A stretch of DNA of 64,000 nucleotides from Posidonia oceanica (GCA_037176725.1 JAZBRS010000029.1:124529001-124593000), one strand, 5' to 3'; positions 33,585 to 43,804 are shown, counted from the stretch's first letter. Translations and numbers: made by a program. Notes: generated by a model not told the origin, from the sequence alone.

Positions 33585-34461
33585 GGTCGAGATAAGGGGT
33601 TTGCTTGTGCAGAATACTTCCTGAAAAGCAAGGACGGCCGTCTTTTATCTCCCCTTATCAAAAGAATCAGGGTTTAAAATGATTTCTGAACTAAATAAGC
33701 CAGGAGATCGCACATCGCCCTATCAATCGGCGACTAGCATAGCCGCCCAGTCAAGAGGTGACTAAACCTTCAGAACAGACCATCTACTACTGCGAAGCCG
33801 AGGAGTGAACTCTTGCCTTAAGTTCACACACCGTTCGCCGCAACCACTGCGAACATCTGACGACATATCGGATTGGCAAATGAAGGGTTCACTCCCTCAC
33901 CCAGTTCTCTTTGCACGGAACCTCTTTACTTGCTAAATCGAGCTGTGGGATGACAGTCCTTTCCAGAGAGTGCTAGTCACACTCGAGGACGGAAAACACT
34001 TGACCACAACGAATTGCATTCATTCATTTTACATGTGTCCATATGGTTTGGGACTAACCGTACCCCGTCGGCCTAACCTAGCATATGGACCATTCATTGC
34101 ATTGCGTGTTGACCTTGCATTATCATCATGTGTTTGAATCATGCATCCATGCATTTTCTCATATCATTGGAAGTGGAGCAGGGACGGAGCATTGTTCTTC
34201 AAGAGTATTAAAAAACCCTTTAGGCATATGATTCTCTTAGAGCCAACCTAGTTCATACCTATCCTCTTATCAATTCCAATCTGAGTGAAGTCTCAAACAA
34301 GATGTCACACTCTCCTTTCGATCGTGCTGGAATAACATCCCGCGATTTCCTCCTTAGTGCTTGCCCCGTTGGAGCACCTCTACATGGTTGACCTGGTCTT
34401 GACTTCGGCTGCGACACAAGTTCTGAAACCGACTTGACCCCTCCATGCTTGAGTCTCCAAT
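33585..34461 (-). other. Outer block of right arm
   Basis: No gene. It is the inverted homologue of 18654-19577 and includes TGTCCATATGGTTTGGGACT and CGAGCTGTGGGATGACAGTC. Homology with the left arm ends at CATGCTTGAGTCTCCAAT (34461). Confidence 0.65.
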
Positions 34462-34617
34462 CTGATGGCAATTTAAACCCTCTTTTTATCTTTTCTTTGG
34501 CTACTTCAGTGGCAAATTGTTTGAGATGGAACTCCCCTTTTCAGGAAATGCTCAATAGGACATCGTTCTTGCCTTGGACCCGATCTTGTTCCAAGATCAA
34601 CTCCAAGGAGGGGCATC
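34462..34617 (+). promoter_or_regulatory. Sequence leading to the polypurine tract of LTR X (AAGGAGGGG at 34605-34613)
   Basis: CTCCAAGGAGGGGCATC immediately precedes TGTAGATATCC. The purine run, spacing and TGTAGA start match the PPT/LTR junctions of elements A and E, so the plus strand is the sense strand of this LTR. It is unclear whether the internal part it belongs to is the right arm of the inverted repeat or the interrupted element B. Confidence 0.65.
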
Positions 34618-34975
34618 TGTAGATATCCTATTTTTCGCATTTCTGAGAGCTCTTTCGAGGATAAAAACCTTGGGACGCCCCAAATCTCATGCCTAAGTTT
34701 TGATAACACATCTTCTAGATATCCCTTGACTTCTTTAAAGCATCACTTGATCCTACCTTGACTCAGGTTGTTGGCTGTGGCAGAGCTAACTCACTTAGGC
34801 TCGTGGCAAGTCCGAGTACCCTGGGTATCCTTTACTTCTACTCAGATTCGTGGTAGATTTGAGTTAATAGAGATGCCTCCTTGATTTCATAGACTATTTG
34901 TAGTTTCTCGGCCTTCTATCTTGTTTCCTCTAGCCAAAACCCAGGAAAAGGGGTGGAAATGACCTAAGCTTACTA

Positions 34976-35115
34976 GTTGCCAGCTAGAGAGGCGACTCAG
35001 CTAGTTGCCAGCTAGAGAGGCGACTCAGCTAGTTGCCTGCTAGAGAGGCGACTACGGCGGTTGCCCTCTACACAGCCGCCTATGTCAGTTGCCAACATCA
35101 GAGGTAGCTAATTCA
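34976..35115 (+). repeat. 28 bp tandem repeat in LTR X
   Basis: Five units of the pattern GTTGCCAGCTAGAGAGGCGA plus CTCAGCTA, the last two diverged. GTTGCC and GGCGAC can pair with one G-T wobble, so each unit is a potential hairpin. Confidence 0.85.
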
Positions 35116-35179
35116 AATGCCATCTGAGGAGGCAACCCACATAGACGCTAGCTAAGCAGGCGACTGGGCGATCGTGGGC

Positions 35180-35405
35180 TGCAGCGGTTGCTTCCCACGA
35201 TCCCCTCAACCCTCAGGCGCCAGCTCATTCGGCGGCTGAGCGGTTGTGGAGCTGCAGCGGTTATCTCCCACGACCCTTGACTGTTAGGCGCCAGCTCAAC
35301 AGGCGGCTAATGATCGTGGCTCCCTTGAACCGCTTTTTCACAGTTATTTCCCACGACCCCCTTGACCGTTAGGCACCAACTCAATCGGCGACTAATAGTC
35401 GTGGC
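35180..35405 (+). repeat. ~70-100 bp hairpin repeat in LTR X
   Basis: About three diverged units containing GCAGCGGTT..CCCACGA and AGGCGCCAGCTCA..GGCGGCT. The first contains GATCGTGGG..CCCACGATC, a 9 bp perfect stem (about 35171-35203). Confidence 0.65.
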
Positions 35406-35537
35406 CTCGTTTCTGGGTCTTCCCACACTTTGACTAGGCGGTTGCTAGCCTTAGTCGCCAACTCAACCGGCGACTAACCCTAACTGCCACTTTTTCTAGA
35501 ATTTTCTGAACTCTAACCGTCCTCACCCGCTAGAGTC

Positions 35538-35546
35538 TATAAATAG
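35538..35546 (+). promoter_or_regulatory. TATA box of LTR X
   Basis: TATAAATAG within GAGTCTATAAATAGACCCCC, in the second half of the LTR. It is a strong match to the plant core-promoter consensus; transcription would start about 30 bp downstream. Confidence 0.65.
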
Positions 35547-35966
35547 ACCCCCTAGGCTAGTGGTTTGAGGGTTGGAATTTTTGAGAGAGAAATTCCCCCC
35601 GGTCGGAATTTTTGAGAGAGGAATTTCCAAGAGAGGCAGAGCCCTGTCAGTTTTAAGTCACATTCAGAGAGTTAGATTTCCAATCCAGAAACTCTATCTC
35701 CTATTCTCAAGAGGCTGCCAACCTAAGCTTCTACCTCCGATCCTAGAGATCCTTAGCTACGTCGGAGCTCCGACCGTGCTTCCTTTCAACTTCATTGCAT
35801 TCAGCATAAGGGTGAAAGGGAGTATCTTCCTCCAATCTAATCTCTCATCACATTTCTACTTTCTTTAGCATAGGACCCATAGCATATGCATGCGGGGAAC
35901 AATCCCCAGTTAGTACTTGTTTTTTTTAGTCATGTTGTTTCGTTTACTTCTGTCGCTGACTACTAC

Positions 35967-36289
35967 ACTTGAGCTAATCTAGATCTATGTCGTTTTGTTT
36001 TGAAGGGAAGGAAGGAGCTTACGTAACACGAGGGAGCCGCTAGATGACATCCAGCCGTCGATCTAGTGGTCTGAGGACCCACATCATCATAATCTCTCCC
36101 AGGTGTCTTGTCTACCCAAAGGCGAGTGGTGATCACAACAAAGTTGACAACATACGTGGAGGCGTAGTCATCTTCTTAAACAGCCCCCAAATTCCACACT
36201 ACAAGGTCAAAGCATGGGTCCCCCTAGGTGTTCCTCTTCTTATTGGCTTTGGGAATCTCTCCCCTTTTTCAGCTTGATGTTAGGCCCTA
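35967..36289. other. Unassigned stretch between LTR X and the integrase fragment
   Basis: No gene. It may be the 3' untranslated part of element F (minus strand) or the unrecognised end of LTR X. It includes a short direct AAGGGAAGGAAGGAGC purine run at about 36003. I see no other feature. Confidence 0.3.
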
Positions 36290-36898
36290 GGTCTTTTCAA
36301 TGACATAAGCATGCTGGTCAAGGGTAGTACCTTTTCAGGTGCATTACATTCTAGGGGTCAACCGATAAGCATTCCCCAGATATGCAGCAACCACTTTGTA
36401 GGGCCCTTCCTAGTTTGGCTTTAACTTTCCCTTAAGCTGGGGCTTATTGTAAGGCAACACCTCTTTAAGCACTAGATCACCAATTTTAAACTTGCGTTCG
36501 ATTACTTTCTTTTGATAAGCCATAGTTAACCTTTGTTGGTAGACATGCGTATGTCAGTGGCTGCCAGCCGTTTCTCATCAAGAAGTTCTAAGTGAAGGAG
36601 TAAGGCCTGCCTCTTTTCTTCGGCGGACATTCCTTTATCAATATGAACTCTTAATGAAAGGATCAAGATCTCATATGGGACCATCGCCTCCATTCCAAAG
36701 GCTAAGGCATAAGGTGTTTGACCCGTTGCCGTCCTTATGGTGGTGCGGTATGCCCATAATGCACTTACGAGCTTATCTGACCAATTTGATCCCTTAGCGT
36801 CTTCTACCGTCTTCTTGATAATTTTTATTAAGGTTTTGTTAGTAGCTTCTGCTTGGCCATTCCCTTGTGGGTAATACAGGGAGGAGTGGTGTAGAGTG
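36290..36898 (-). pseudogene. Integrase C-terminal fragment of element F
   Basis: Read from 36898 downward: LHHSSLYYPQGNGQAEATNK carries the catalytic Glu region (QGNGQAEATN), then YRTTIRTATGQTPYALAFGM and, after a frameshift near 36530, KFKIGDLVLKEVLPY..PN*EGPYKVV..GNAYRL, the GPY/F-type C-terminal module. The two Asp of the catalytic triad are missing because element D's LTR is inserted at 36899. Ty3/gypsy identity is clear, and sequence differs from elements A and E, so it is another family. It is the oldest layer seen here. Confidence 0.78.
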
Positions 36899-36949
36899 TG
36901 TAGACACTCCATTTTGACTCCTGCATTAATGGCTCTTCTTTTGTGGACT

Positions 36950-37640
36950 CGAACCCCAAACCTAAACCACAACCAAAACCTAAAAAACACTACAAAATTC
37001 ACTCAAACCCAAATCCCATTTAAACCCAAAACCTCAAACCCAAATCCCACTCACACCCAAAACCCAAAACCCAAAACCCTAAACCCTAAACCCTAAACCC
37101 AAAACCTCAAACCCTAAGCCCATTAAGCCCACCTTTGGCCCACAACCAAGTCCAATTAAACCCATTAAACTCAAGGCCCACAACCCAACTTCATTAGGCC
37201 CACATCAGCCTACATCAGCCCATTGAACTCAAAACCCTTTTATTCCCTTAAACCTTTAAATCCAACACAAACCCTCAACCCACTAAACCCTAATTTCCCA
37301 TTTATTCTCAAGCCCGTGCAAACCCTAATCCCATTTCAAATCCCATTTTCACAACCCAAACCCTAAACCCACAACCATTCACAAACCCTAAACCCTAATC
37401 CCATTTCAAATCCCAGTTAAACCCAAAGCCCAAAACCCTAAACCCATTCCATTCAAACCCTAAACCCATATTCCTTTCAAAACCCATTCAAACCCAAAAC
37501 CCAAATACCATTCAAAACCCATCCACTCAAACCCTAAACCCATGCATTCACCCAAACCCAAGTGCCATTCAAAACCCAAAGAAACCTTCAACCCTAATCC
37601 CATCCCCATTTGGAAACCAAAACCCTAAACCCATTGTCTC
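36950..37640 (+). repeat. Telomere-like / telobox-rich U3 of LTR D
   Basis: Dense AAACCCTAA, AAACCC and AAACCCAAAACCC words, with a true CCCTAAA run at about 37077-37100 and at least ten further AACCCTAA copies up to 37630. Plant telomere repeats are (CCCTAAA)n, but the array is too degenerate and too embedded in the LTR to be a telomere. Confidence 0.8.
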
Positions 37641-37682
37641 CACCTCACCCTCATCCATTGGCCTTCCTCATCTCCCCACCGA

Positions 37683-37689
37683 TATATAA
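37683..37689 (+). promoter_or_regulatory. TATA box of LTR D
   Basis: TATATAA in CCACCGATATATAACAGTAG, with CCATTGGCC (inverted CAAT-type box) about 25 bp upstream. The pyrimidine- and purine-rich leader begins just downstream. Confidence 0.55.
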
Positions 37690-38553
37690 CAGTAGCAGCC
37701 ACCCTAGGAGAGAAGAGGAGAAAGAACCTAAGGGAGAAAAGAAAGAATAACCTAGGAGAGAGAAAAGAATAATTCTTCTCTCTTCCACTGCCGACTCCTC
37801 TCCCTTTGCTTCCACGACCATTCCTCCATTGCCCTCCACCTCAGATGGCCCTCCACGAGTCCACCTGCAAGCCCAGACCTCTGTGAGGAGAAGAAGAAGA
37901 CAATAATCTAGGAGAGAGAGAGAGAGAGAAAGAAAACTTCTCTTGGCCGGACTGCATTGCCTCCTTCTCCTCCAACCAGCTCCTCTCCCTTGCTTTCATC
38001 CTTCGTTCTCCACCTCCAGGAACCACCCACGAGCCCACCTGCAAGAGTCATCTCTGTGAGAGCAACAGAGAGAAGAAAGAAAGAGAAAATATCGTCATTG
38101 CACCCATCACTGCTGTTTGAGTGTAGAGAGGAGGACAAGATTGTCCACCGCCTCTTGGACCTCCTCCGACCTCCACCGAGCGAGCCCAACACCTCAGGCC
38201 TCCCGTCGCTGCGCCCAGCACCGCCGTGACCCATCGACGTCGTCAGAGCCCTCCAGGTGTCATCACGGCCAGGCAGACCTCCCCTCACCTTCGGAACGTA
38301 CCACTCTAGCTTCCAGATCCTCCCCCTGGGCTCAAAGCCCTCGCCCGACCTCTGGTTTTGTCTCCTTCTCCGGCTCTGACAAGATTTGGCGCAACTCCGG
38401 TGAGCCGCCAGCGCCCCCACCGTGCCGGAAACGCCCCCCTCTTCATTGCCACACCTCTACCGGGCCATCCTCTCGCCTCCCCTGCCGTCGTTGAGGCCCA
38501 GCCGCGCCTCCAGCTCACCAGCCACCACCCTCGCCGGTAGTCCTTCGCACCAG
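37690..38553 (+). other. Leader segment of LTR D ending in a splice donor (CACCAG|GTAAGT at 38553/38554)
   Basis: C-rich sequence with several short frames on both strands, none with a recognised domain, so no gene is called. The donor matches the consensus closely and marks the switch to AT-rich sequence, as in LTRs A and E. A spliced leader is suggested, with an acceptor somewhere downstream. Confidence 0.5.
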
Positions 38554-38589
38554 GTAAGTGGTACTGTTCCTTTATTTTTTTTTGCTTTT

Positions 38590-39900
38590 GTTTTCATTTC
38601 ATTTAAATGAGTTAACTTAGGTTAGATTAGGTTGCATTAAAATAAAACCCAGTAAGTTACTCTTATTGCATGTAGGTCCTGGTCTATTTTAAATTTCATT
38701 TAATTCATTGTTAAAACTTTATTGCATTAGCTTTTAATCTGTTAATTTATTTTTATTACAAGTCCTGTTATGTTTTAAATTTCATTTAATTCATTGTTAA
38801 AACTTTATTGCATTAGCTTTTAATCTGTTAGTTTATTTTTATTACAAGTTAGTCCAGTTACATGTTAGATTTCATTTAATTTCTTTTTAGAATCTTATTA
38901 CATTAACATTTAGTCTGTTATTTTAGTTTTATTACAAGTAGGTCCAGCTGTTGTGTTCATTGCATTTTATTTCTTTACAGTTAGGTCTAGCATTTTTTTT
39001 TTTTTTGCATCCAGGTCCTTTTTGTATTGCACTTCATTTAAATGGCATTTTAAACTTTACTACATTAACATTTAATCCAGTATTTTAGATTTATTACACT
39101 TTAGTCCTATTTTGCATTGCATTCCATTTAATTTCATTTCAGAGCTTTATTACTTTAGCATTCAATCCATTACCTTATTTTTATTGCAAGTTAGTCCTGT
39201 TTTGCATTACATTCCATTTAATTTCATTTCAGAGCTTTATTACTTTAGCATTTAATCCAGTACTTTATTTTTATTGCAAGTTAGTCCTATTTTTGTATTC
39301 CATTCTACTTAACTCATTTTTAGAACTTTATTACTTTGGCATTTAATCCAGTATTTTAATTTTATCACATCTAATTCCTCATGCATTGCATTTTCATCTA
39401 AATGAGCATTAAACCATATTGCATTGCCATTAAGCCCAATAGTTTTGCATATTTACACATAGGTCCTTTCTCATGCATTTAATCATTTAATTAAGCATTT
39501 AAATCACACCGCATTGCTATTTCTGTAGTTTTGCATTATTTGCATTTAAGCCATTACATTTAGGCACATTCCACCTTAGTCCAAACACATTTAGGACTTT
39601 ACATATTTGCATTGCATGCATCATTTCTAGCATTACACTTAGGTCCTCACATTTTAGCACATCCCAATTTAGTCCTTGTCACATCTAGGACCATATTGCA
39701 TTGCATGCATCTACACATGTGACACTTTGCATTTAGGCCCCTACATTTATTTTAATTTGCATTTAGGTCCCTGTATTTATTTTAATTTGCATTTAGGCAC
39801 CTACATTCACTCTAATTGCACATTAGCCCTCGCATTTACTATAATTGTACTTAGGCCCCTGCATTTATTTTAATTGCACTTAGGTCCCTATCTTTTGCAT
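38590..39900 (+). repeat. Diverged ~90 bp tandem array in LTR D
   Basis: Core TTTTTATTACAAGTTAGTCC recurs at about 38750, 38840, 38930, 39090, 39180 and 39275, with spacer TTCATTTAATTCATTGTTAA. Later units become GCATTTAGGTCC-type. It is related to the 91 bp array of LTR A. Confidence 0.65.
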
Positions 39901-40833
39901 TCTTGCATGCATGGCAACTTCATATCATCGCATGTCACACCCTAGCACCTGTTGAGCATGGTTAGCCTCATTACATGTAGGACACCTTGCATTGTACACA
40001 CATAGGGGTAATTTGCACTTAGACCCCCGTTTGGACCAATTTTTCTGGCCCTTGAGCCATCTGACTTGAAACCTGAATAACTTTTGATCGGATCGTCGGA
40101 TCTTCATGATCCAACCATCCAGGTCTTCCCGGTTGAATGATCTTTCATTCTAACCAAGGTTATTTTAGATCAGGCCTCAGATCTTCAAGATAAGCCCACC
40201 TGAATCATTGCATATCGCTTTTTGCATACATACTTGCACTGCATACATTGTTTTGTGCCCTATTTCCTCATGCATTTAGATTAGGGTTTCCGTCTTCGTC
40301 TTCTTTCCCCTTTGCCTGTTTTCACACTTGTATTGTGTGGTTTTGTTCAAATGGCTTTCCGATCTTGTTTTCTTTCTCCTTTGCCTGTTTTCACACTTAC
40401 ATTGCGCAGTTTTACTTGATGTTTTGTTTCGCATTCACCTCATGTGGTTTCTCACTTCTGTTTTGTTCCCCTTTGCATGTCGCATACTTGCATTATGTGG
40501 TTTTATCAGCATTTTGTTTTATCACCAGTATTTGCATTAGCGTAGTGATGTTTACTGCCAGTAGTTCTTACGAATCAAGGCCCGCCCTATTCGAAACGCT
40601 AGTAGCATAACTGAGCACATAGATTGCACGTTTATTTTCTTTCCGCGCATCACAACACTTAGGGCATACACTTGGGCATGTTTATTTCAGCATACATGGC
40701 ATATAGGCATTCATCTAAGCATCCATAGCATAGGCATAGCATCCCTCGTCCTTAGGACGTGCATTTAGGCAATCATTGTCGATATCTGTAAATGCGAGTG
40801 AGAATAGCCAAGAAAGACCGATTTCGGGCATGT

Positions 40834-40876
40834 CGGGGGTGCCTAACACCTTCCCCGCGCGTAACAGGAGTCCTTA
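40834..40876 (+). promoter_or_regulatory. Conserved U5 core with hairpin (LTR D)
   Basis: GGGGGTGCCTAACACCTTCC continuing to GCGTAACAGGAGTCCTT, equivalent to 15110-15150. The conserved island shared with LTR A (40047-40207) lies upstream, and a PBS-like TGGCAACTCC (41003-41012) lies downstream inside the LTR. Confidence 0.55.
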
Positions 40877-41184
40877 CCCTTTCTCTGGACCTGCAATGAC
40901 CGTTTTACCCTTATCCTTGGCACGAGTCATCCCTTTTGCATTCGTTTGTAGTTTTTTCCTGTTTTCCCCGATTTTCCTCGTCTATCGATTGAATTTACTA
41001 GGTGGCAACTCCCTTTTGTTTTATCTCTTTTATCTTCGCATTTTCGCGGTGTTTTCGAGTAGAGTTTCTCCCCAGATTCACTACCGACAGCGGCTTCTTC
41101 CCCCCTCTCATGGCATGATCGCTTCACGAGCTATGGCAGCATGCAAGGCTCGCCGTGGGCTCCTGGGAAAAGGTCACAGGAAAG

Positions 41185-41194
41185 TGGCGACTCC
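41185..41194 (+). promoter_or_regulatory. Primer-binding site of element D
   Basis: TGGCGACTCC six bases after the LTR end (CACA-GGAAAG-TGGCGACTCC). Element E has CA-GAAAC-TGGCGACTCTGC, so the spacing is alike. Only ten bases match E's PBS before divergence. Element E inserted 12 bp downstream. Confidence 0.65.
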
Positions 41195-41205
41195 ATGTCT
41201 ACTTT

Positions 41206-43428
41206 TGTAACCATGCGACCGAACGGCTCGAACGAACGTGCCAGTTCGTCGGGTCACGGCAAAAAGAATGTAAAAAAAAGGCGAAGGCTGAAGAAAAGAA
41301 ACAAAAAAACTTGGAGTCGCCACCTAGTCTATTTGGAAAACCGGAAGATAAGGAAAATCGAGGAAAAACATGTAAATTAAATAAAAATGCAAAGGATATG
41401 ACACAAGGTCATTGCGGTCCAGAGATTGGGCAAGGACTCCTATTACGCATGGGGAAGGTGTTAGGCACCCCCATGTGCCCGAAAGAATCGATCTTTCTAG
41501 GCTTTTCTGCTCATTGTGGCTAAATGTTGACAATGCTGCCATTTACTGTACGCCCGAGGGCGATATGCTATGCCAAATGAAATATGCTAGATGCCTTTTA
41601 AAAATATGCTAAATATCTTTGAAATATGCCAAAATAAAAGTTAAATGCCTCCAAAGCATTGTAAACATGCAAACCATGCTGGATGACTAAAATCAAAGTA
41701 AATAGACCCAAATCCAAAGTTGTAGAGATGCAGAATCCAAATCACTCTGCTGAGTGTGTTGGACGCTGGGAATTCCAACGTCCAATGTAGGACGCAACAA
41801 TCTGTTGCGTCGAACACAGAAAGAATGTAAATGCTCAAATAGGAGCAAAATAAATTATTTAAATTCTGGACATGTAATCCCATGCCACAAATACGATGAG
41901 TGCTAGGATCAAACATACTGATATCAAACATCAAAGCTCAGATATCGACAAAAGACGCATTAAAAGAATTGAAAGAAAATTGCAAAATATGGACAGAGCT
42001 GCAGGAAGCAGCTACAACCTGCGTCCTATGTAGGACGCACGTCAGAGGGGCGTCCTACACCTCAGGATCAATTTCTGGGATAAATCTTAAAGAAATAATG
42101 CATATTTAAATCAGATGCTTTCATAATGGAATCATGATGGGAATAAAAACAAAATAAACTGTACATGATATGTATTGAGCATATAGAAATATTCTCAAAG
42201 TGGTTTAATCAAAGATAGAGATTTAGATTAAAAAAAAGTTATTTCTAAAGTAGAACTGAAAGTTTAATTGCATATTTCATGTTAAATACTCTACAGGAAG
42301 AAAATACGATAAGAAATAATTAAAATATCTCTTCAGTGGACATGAATCAAACATAGAAAATAATTAGGATATTTCTGAAATTAAAAAAAACATGTAAAAC
42401 ACCCAGTGATGTTGGACGCTACCTGGGGTTGCGTCCTATGTAGGATGCACCTAGATTCTGCTTCCTACATACTGACAGAGGTTCTGGATTAATAATCCAC
42501 TCAAATGGAATCAAATCGAAGCAACAGACATCCATTAAGCAAAAATAGAGATACGACTTAATAAACTAAAGTTGCACACATTCAAGATTCACTCACGGCA
42601 TGGGAATTGAAATTCTAAACTAAAAGAAGAGGAGGCTTACTTGTGTATGAGTTTGGTGTTGCTTCCTCGACGCCGGCAGTTCTCCTCGGATTGGACGGCA
42701 ATGGCGGCGGCTGGATGGCTAGGCTGAGCTCGGGTGAGGTTTGGGCAAGCTTGGGATGGCCGGAGGTGAGGAAAAACCAGGTGGAATCGGTCTGGTTTGC
42801 TCTCCAAAACTCACAGAAAAATGGGTGCCGGCCCTTTGGAAAGAGGAGCCAAAACTGGTTTTTTGTGGTTTGCATGGCTTGTAACGTGGGAATTTGAAAC
42901 GAGGGGTCTTGGGCATGGCTGGAATAAGGTTCTGGATGGAGGGCATAAGCGTATTTGCACTCTGGGAGGCGATTAGAATCCTGGTGTGTTGGACGCATAT
43001 CTGAGCTGCGTCGAACGTAGGACACAGGAAAAGGTAGCGTGCAACACCCCAGAGTGCAATTTTGGATATTTTTGGGTATTTTTGGTTTGGATTTTGGTTT
43101 GAAATTGGGTTTAGGCTTGGTTTAGGACAAGGCTTTGGTTTTGGGATGGGTTTAGGTTTAGGGTTTGGTTTTGGGATTGGTTTAGGTTTAGGGTTTGGTT
43201 TTGGGATTGGTTTTGGTTTAGGGTTTAGTTTTGGGATTGGTTTACGTTTAGGGTTAGGTTTTGGGATTGGTTTAGGTTTAGGCTGGGATTGGTTGTGGGA
43301 TCAGTGAATAGGGTTTAGGTTTAGGCTGGGATTGGTTGGGATCGGTGAATAGGTAGGGGTCGCCATGACCGAGCATATTCTTGGGAGAAAAATTGCCGAC
43401 AAATGACTACCAAATCGGGGTGTCTACA
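41206..43428 (-). repeat. 3' LTR of element E, complete (2223 bp)
   Basis: On the minus strand it starts TGTAGACACCCCGATTTGG after the PPT and ends CGCATGGTTACA. U3 holds telobox-like TTTAGGGTTTGG words (plus strand, 43120-43330). A GCC-rich segment with a splice donor (mutated here to CAA|GTAAGC, near 42640) and two near-palindromic TGCGTCCTATGTAGGACGCA sites follow. A PBS-like AGGTGGCGACTCCAAG lies about 110 bp before the end. Open frames near 42643-42897 occur in both LTR copies on either strand and show no domain. Confidence 0.88.
42020..42039. repeat. 20 bp palindrome in LTR E
   Basis: TGCGTCCTATGTAGGACGCA: 9 bp arms around TG. A second, slightly diverged copy is at 42430-42449, and both recur in the 5' LTR at 56216-56235 and 56627-56646. 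Partial versions (CAATGTAGGACGCAAC) lie near 41784 and 55979. Confidence 0.85.
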
Positions 43429-43430
43429 GA

Positions 43431-43443
43431 TACCCCTCCCTGA
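43431..43443 (-). promoter_or_regulatory. Polypurine tract of element E
   Basis: Minus strand TCAGGGAGGGGTA, two bases before the LTR start TGTAGACACCCC. The 360 bp between it and the hairpin array contain no gene. Confidence 0.82.
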
Positions 43444-43804
43444 GCGAGGTCGAGGGAACCAAGGCCACTGCTCAGGGTTGACAAGACACCACGATCGTAG
43501 TCGGTGGGGAAGTAGTGTTGCTGTTGGCATAATTCACTTATCCGGTGGATGCACCGGAAAATTATGACTTGCCGCCACAATGCAAATGCTAATATAAATG
43601 CTAGGATGCAATGCTGATGCTAATCCTGCAATGCTAAAGGCATGCTGGTGCTCATAAGCGCTAAAGTCCGCTGGGGGTGCACGAGCAATGCATGTGTATG
43701 TAACACTAATGTGGATAATGTGATGTTGTGGATCGTTGAGCATTGTCGCTCTAAGCGATCGGAATGTGGATGCAACTACCTAGCATGTCATGCAAAATGA
43801 TGAT

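Larger units (their letters stand above)
18654..34461. repeat. Giant inverted repeat: arms 18654-26562 and 26938-34461, centre 375 bp
   Basis: The left arm on plus and the right arm on minus are homologous along their whole length: outer non-coding block, DUF7745-like gene with one intron, GCGACT-rich intergenic block, nine-exon PMD gene, 3' block with a T-rich segment, and inner ends TCTGTTTTAACC / GGTTGAAACAGA. Exon lengths and intron positions agree (for example 654 bp exons at 23457-24110 and 29587-30240). Divergence is substantial (roughly a quarter of residues differ in gene 1), so this is not a recent duplication or an assembly echo. No target-site duplication is visible at the outer ends. 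It could be two opposite insertions or an ancient palindromic rearrangement. Confidence 0.85.
34618..35966 (+). repeat. LTR X (3' LTR, end approximate)
   Basis: It begins TGTAGATATCCTATTTTTCG after a polypurine tract. U3 contains two hairpin repeat series (34976-35115 and 35180-35405), and a TATA box (TATAAATAG) lies at 35538. The end is placed at ..GACTACTACA (35966) because LTR A ends in GATTACTACA and a CA end is required; this end is tentative and could lie up to about 90 bp downstream. The sequence shares no obvious long similarity with LTRs A, D or E, so it is a different family. Confidence 0.6.
36899..41178 (+). repeat. 5' LTR of element D (~4.28 kb)
   Basis: It starts TGTAGACACTCCATTTTGAC and ends ..AAAAGGTCACA, six bases before the PBS. 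Order: telomere-motif-rich U3, TATA box, C-rich leader, splice donor, ~90 bp array, conserved island, U5 core, internal PBS-like site. It is homologous to LTR A over the second half. Confidence 0.82.

Noticed and set aside
18654..34461. Single DNA transposon with 7.5-8 kb terminal inverted repeats
   Set aside because: No transposase between or within the arms, no target-site duplication at the outer ends, and divergence of the arms is high; kept only as a remote alternative.
37077..37100. Possible telomere or chromosome end (CCCTAAA run)
   Set aside because: Only three to four perfect units inside degenerate AAACCC sequence of an LTR, with retrotransposon DNA on both sides.
42643..42897. 84-codon frame (MYEFGVASSTPAVLL) present in both LTRs of E, and the opposite-strand 136-codon frame
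   Set aside because: Conservation is explained by the near-identity of the two LTRs; no domain, and the strand opposite to transcription in one case.
43062..43307. Gly/Leu/Phe repeat protein ([10 protein letters not shown]) in LTR E
   Set aside because: It is a translation of the inverted telobox-like TTTAGGGTTTGG repeat.
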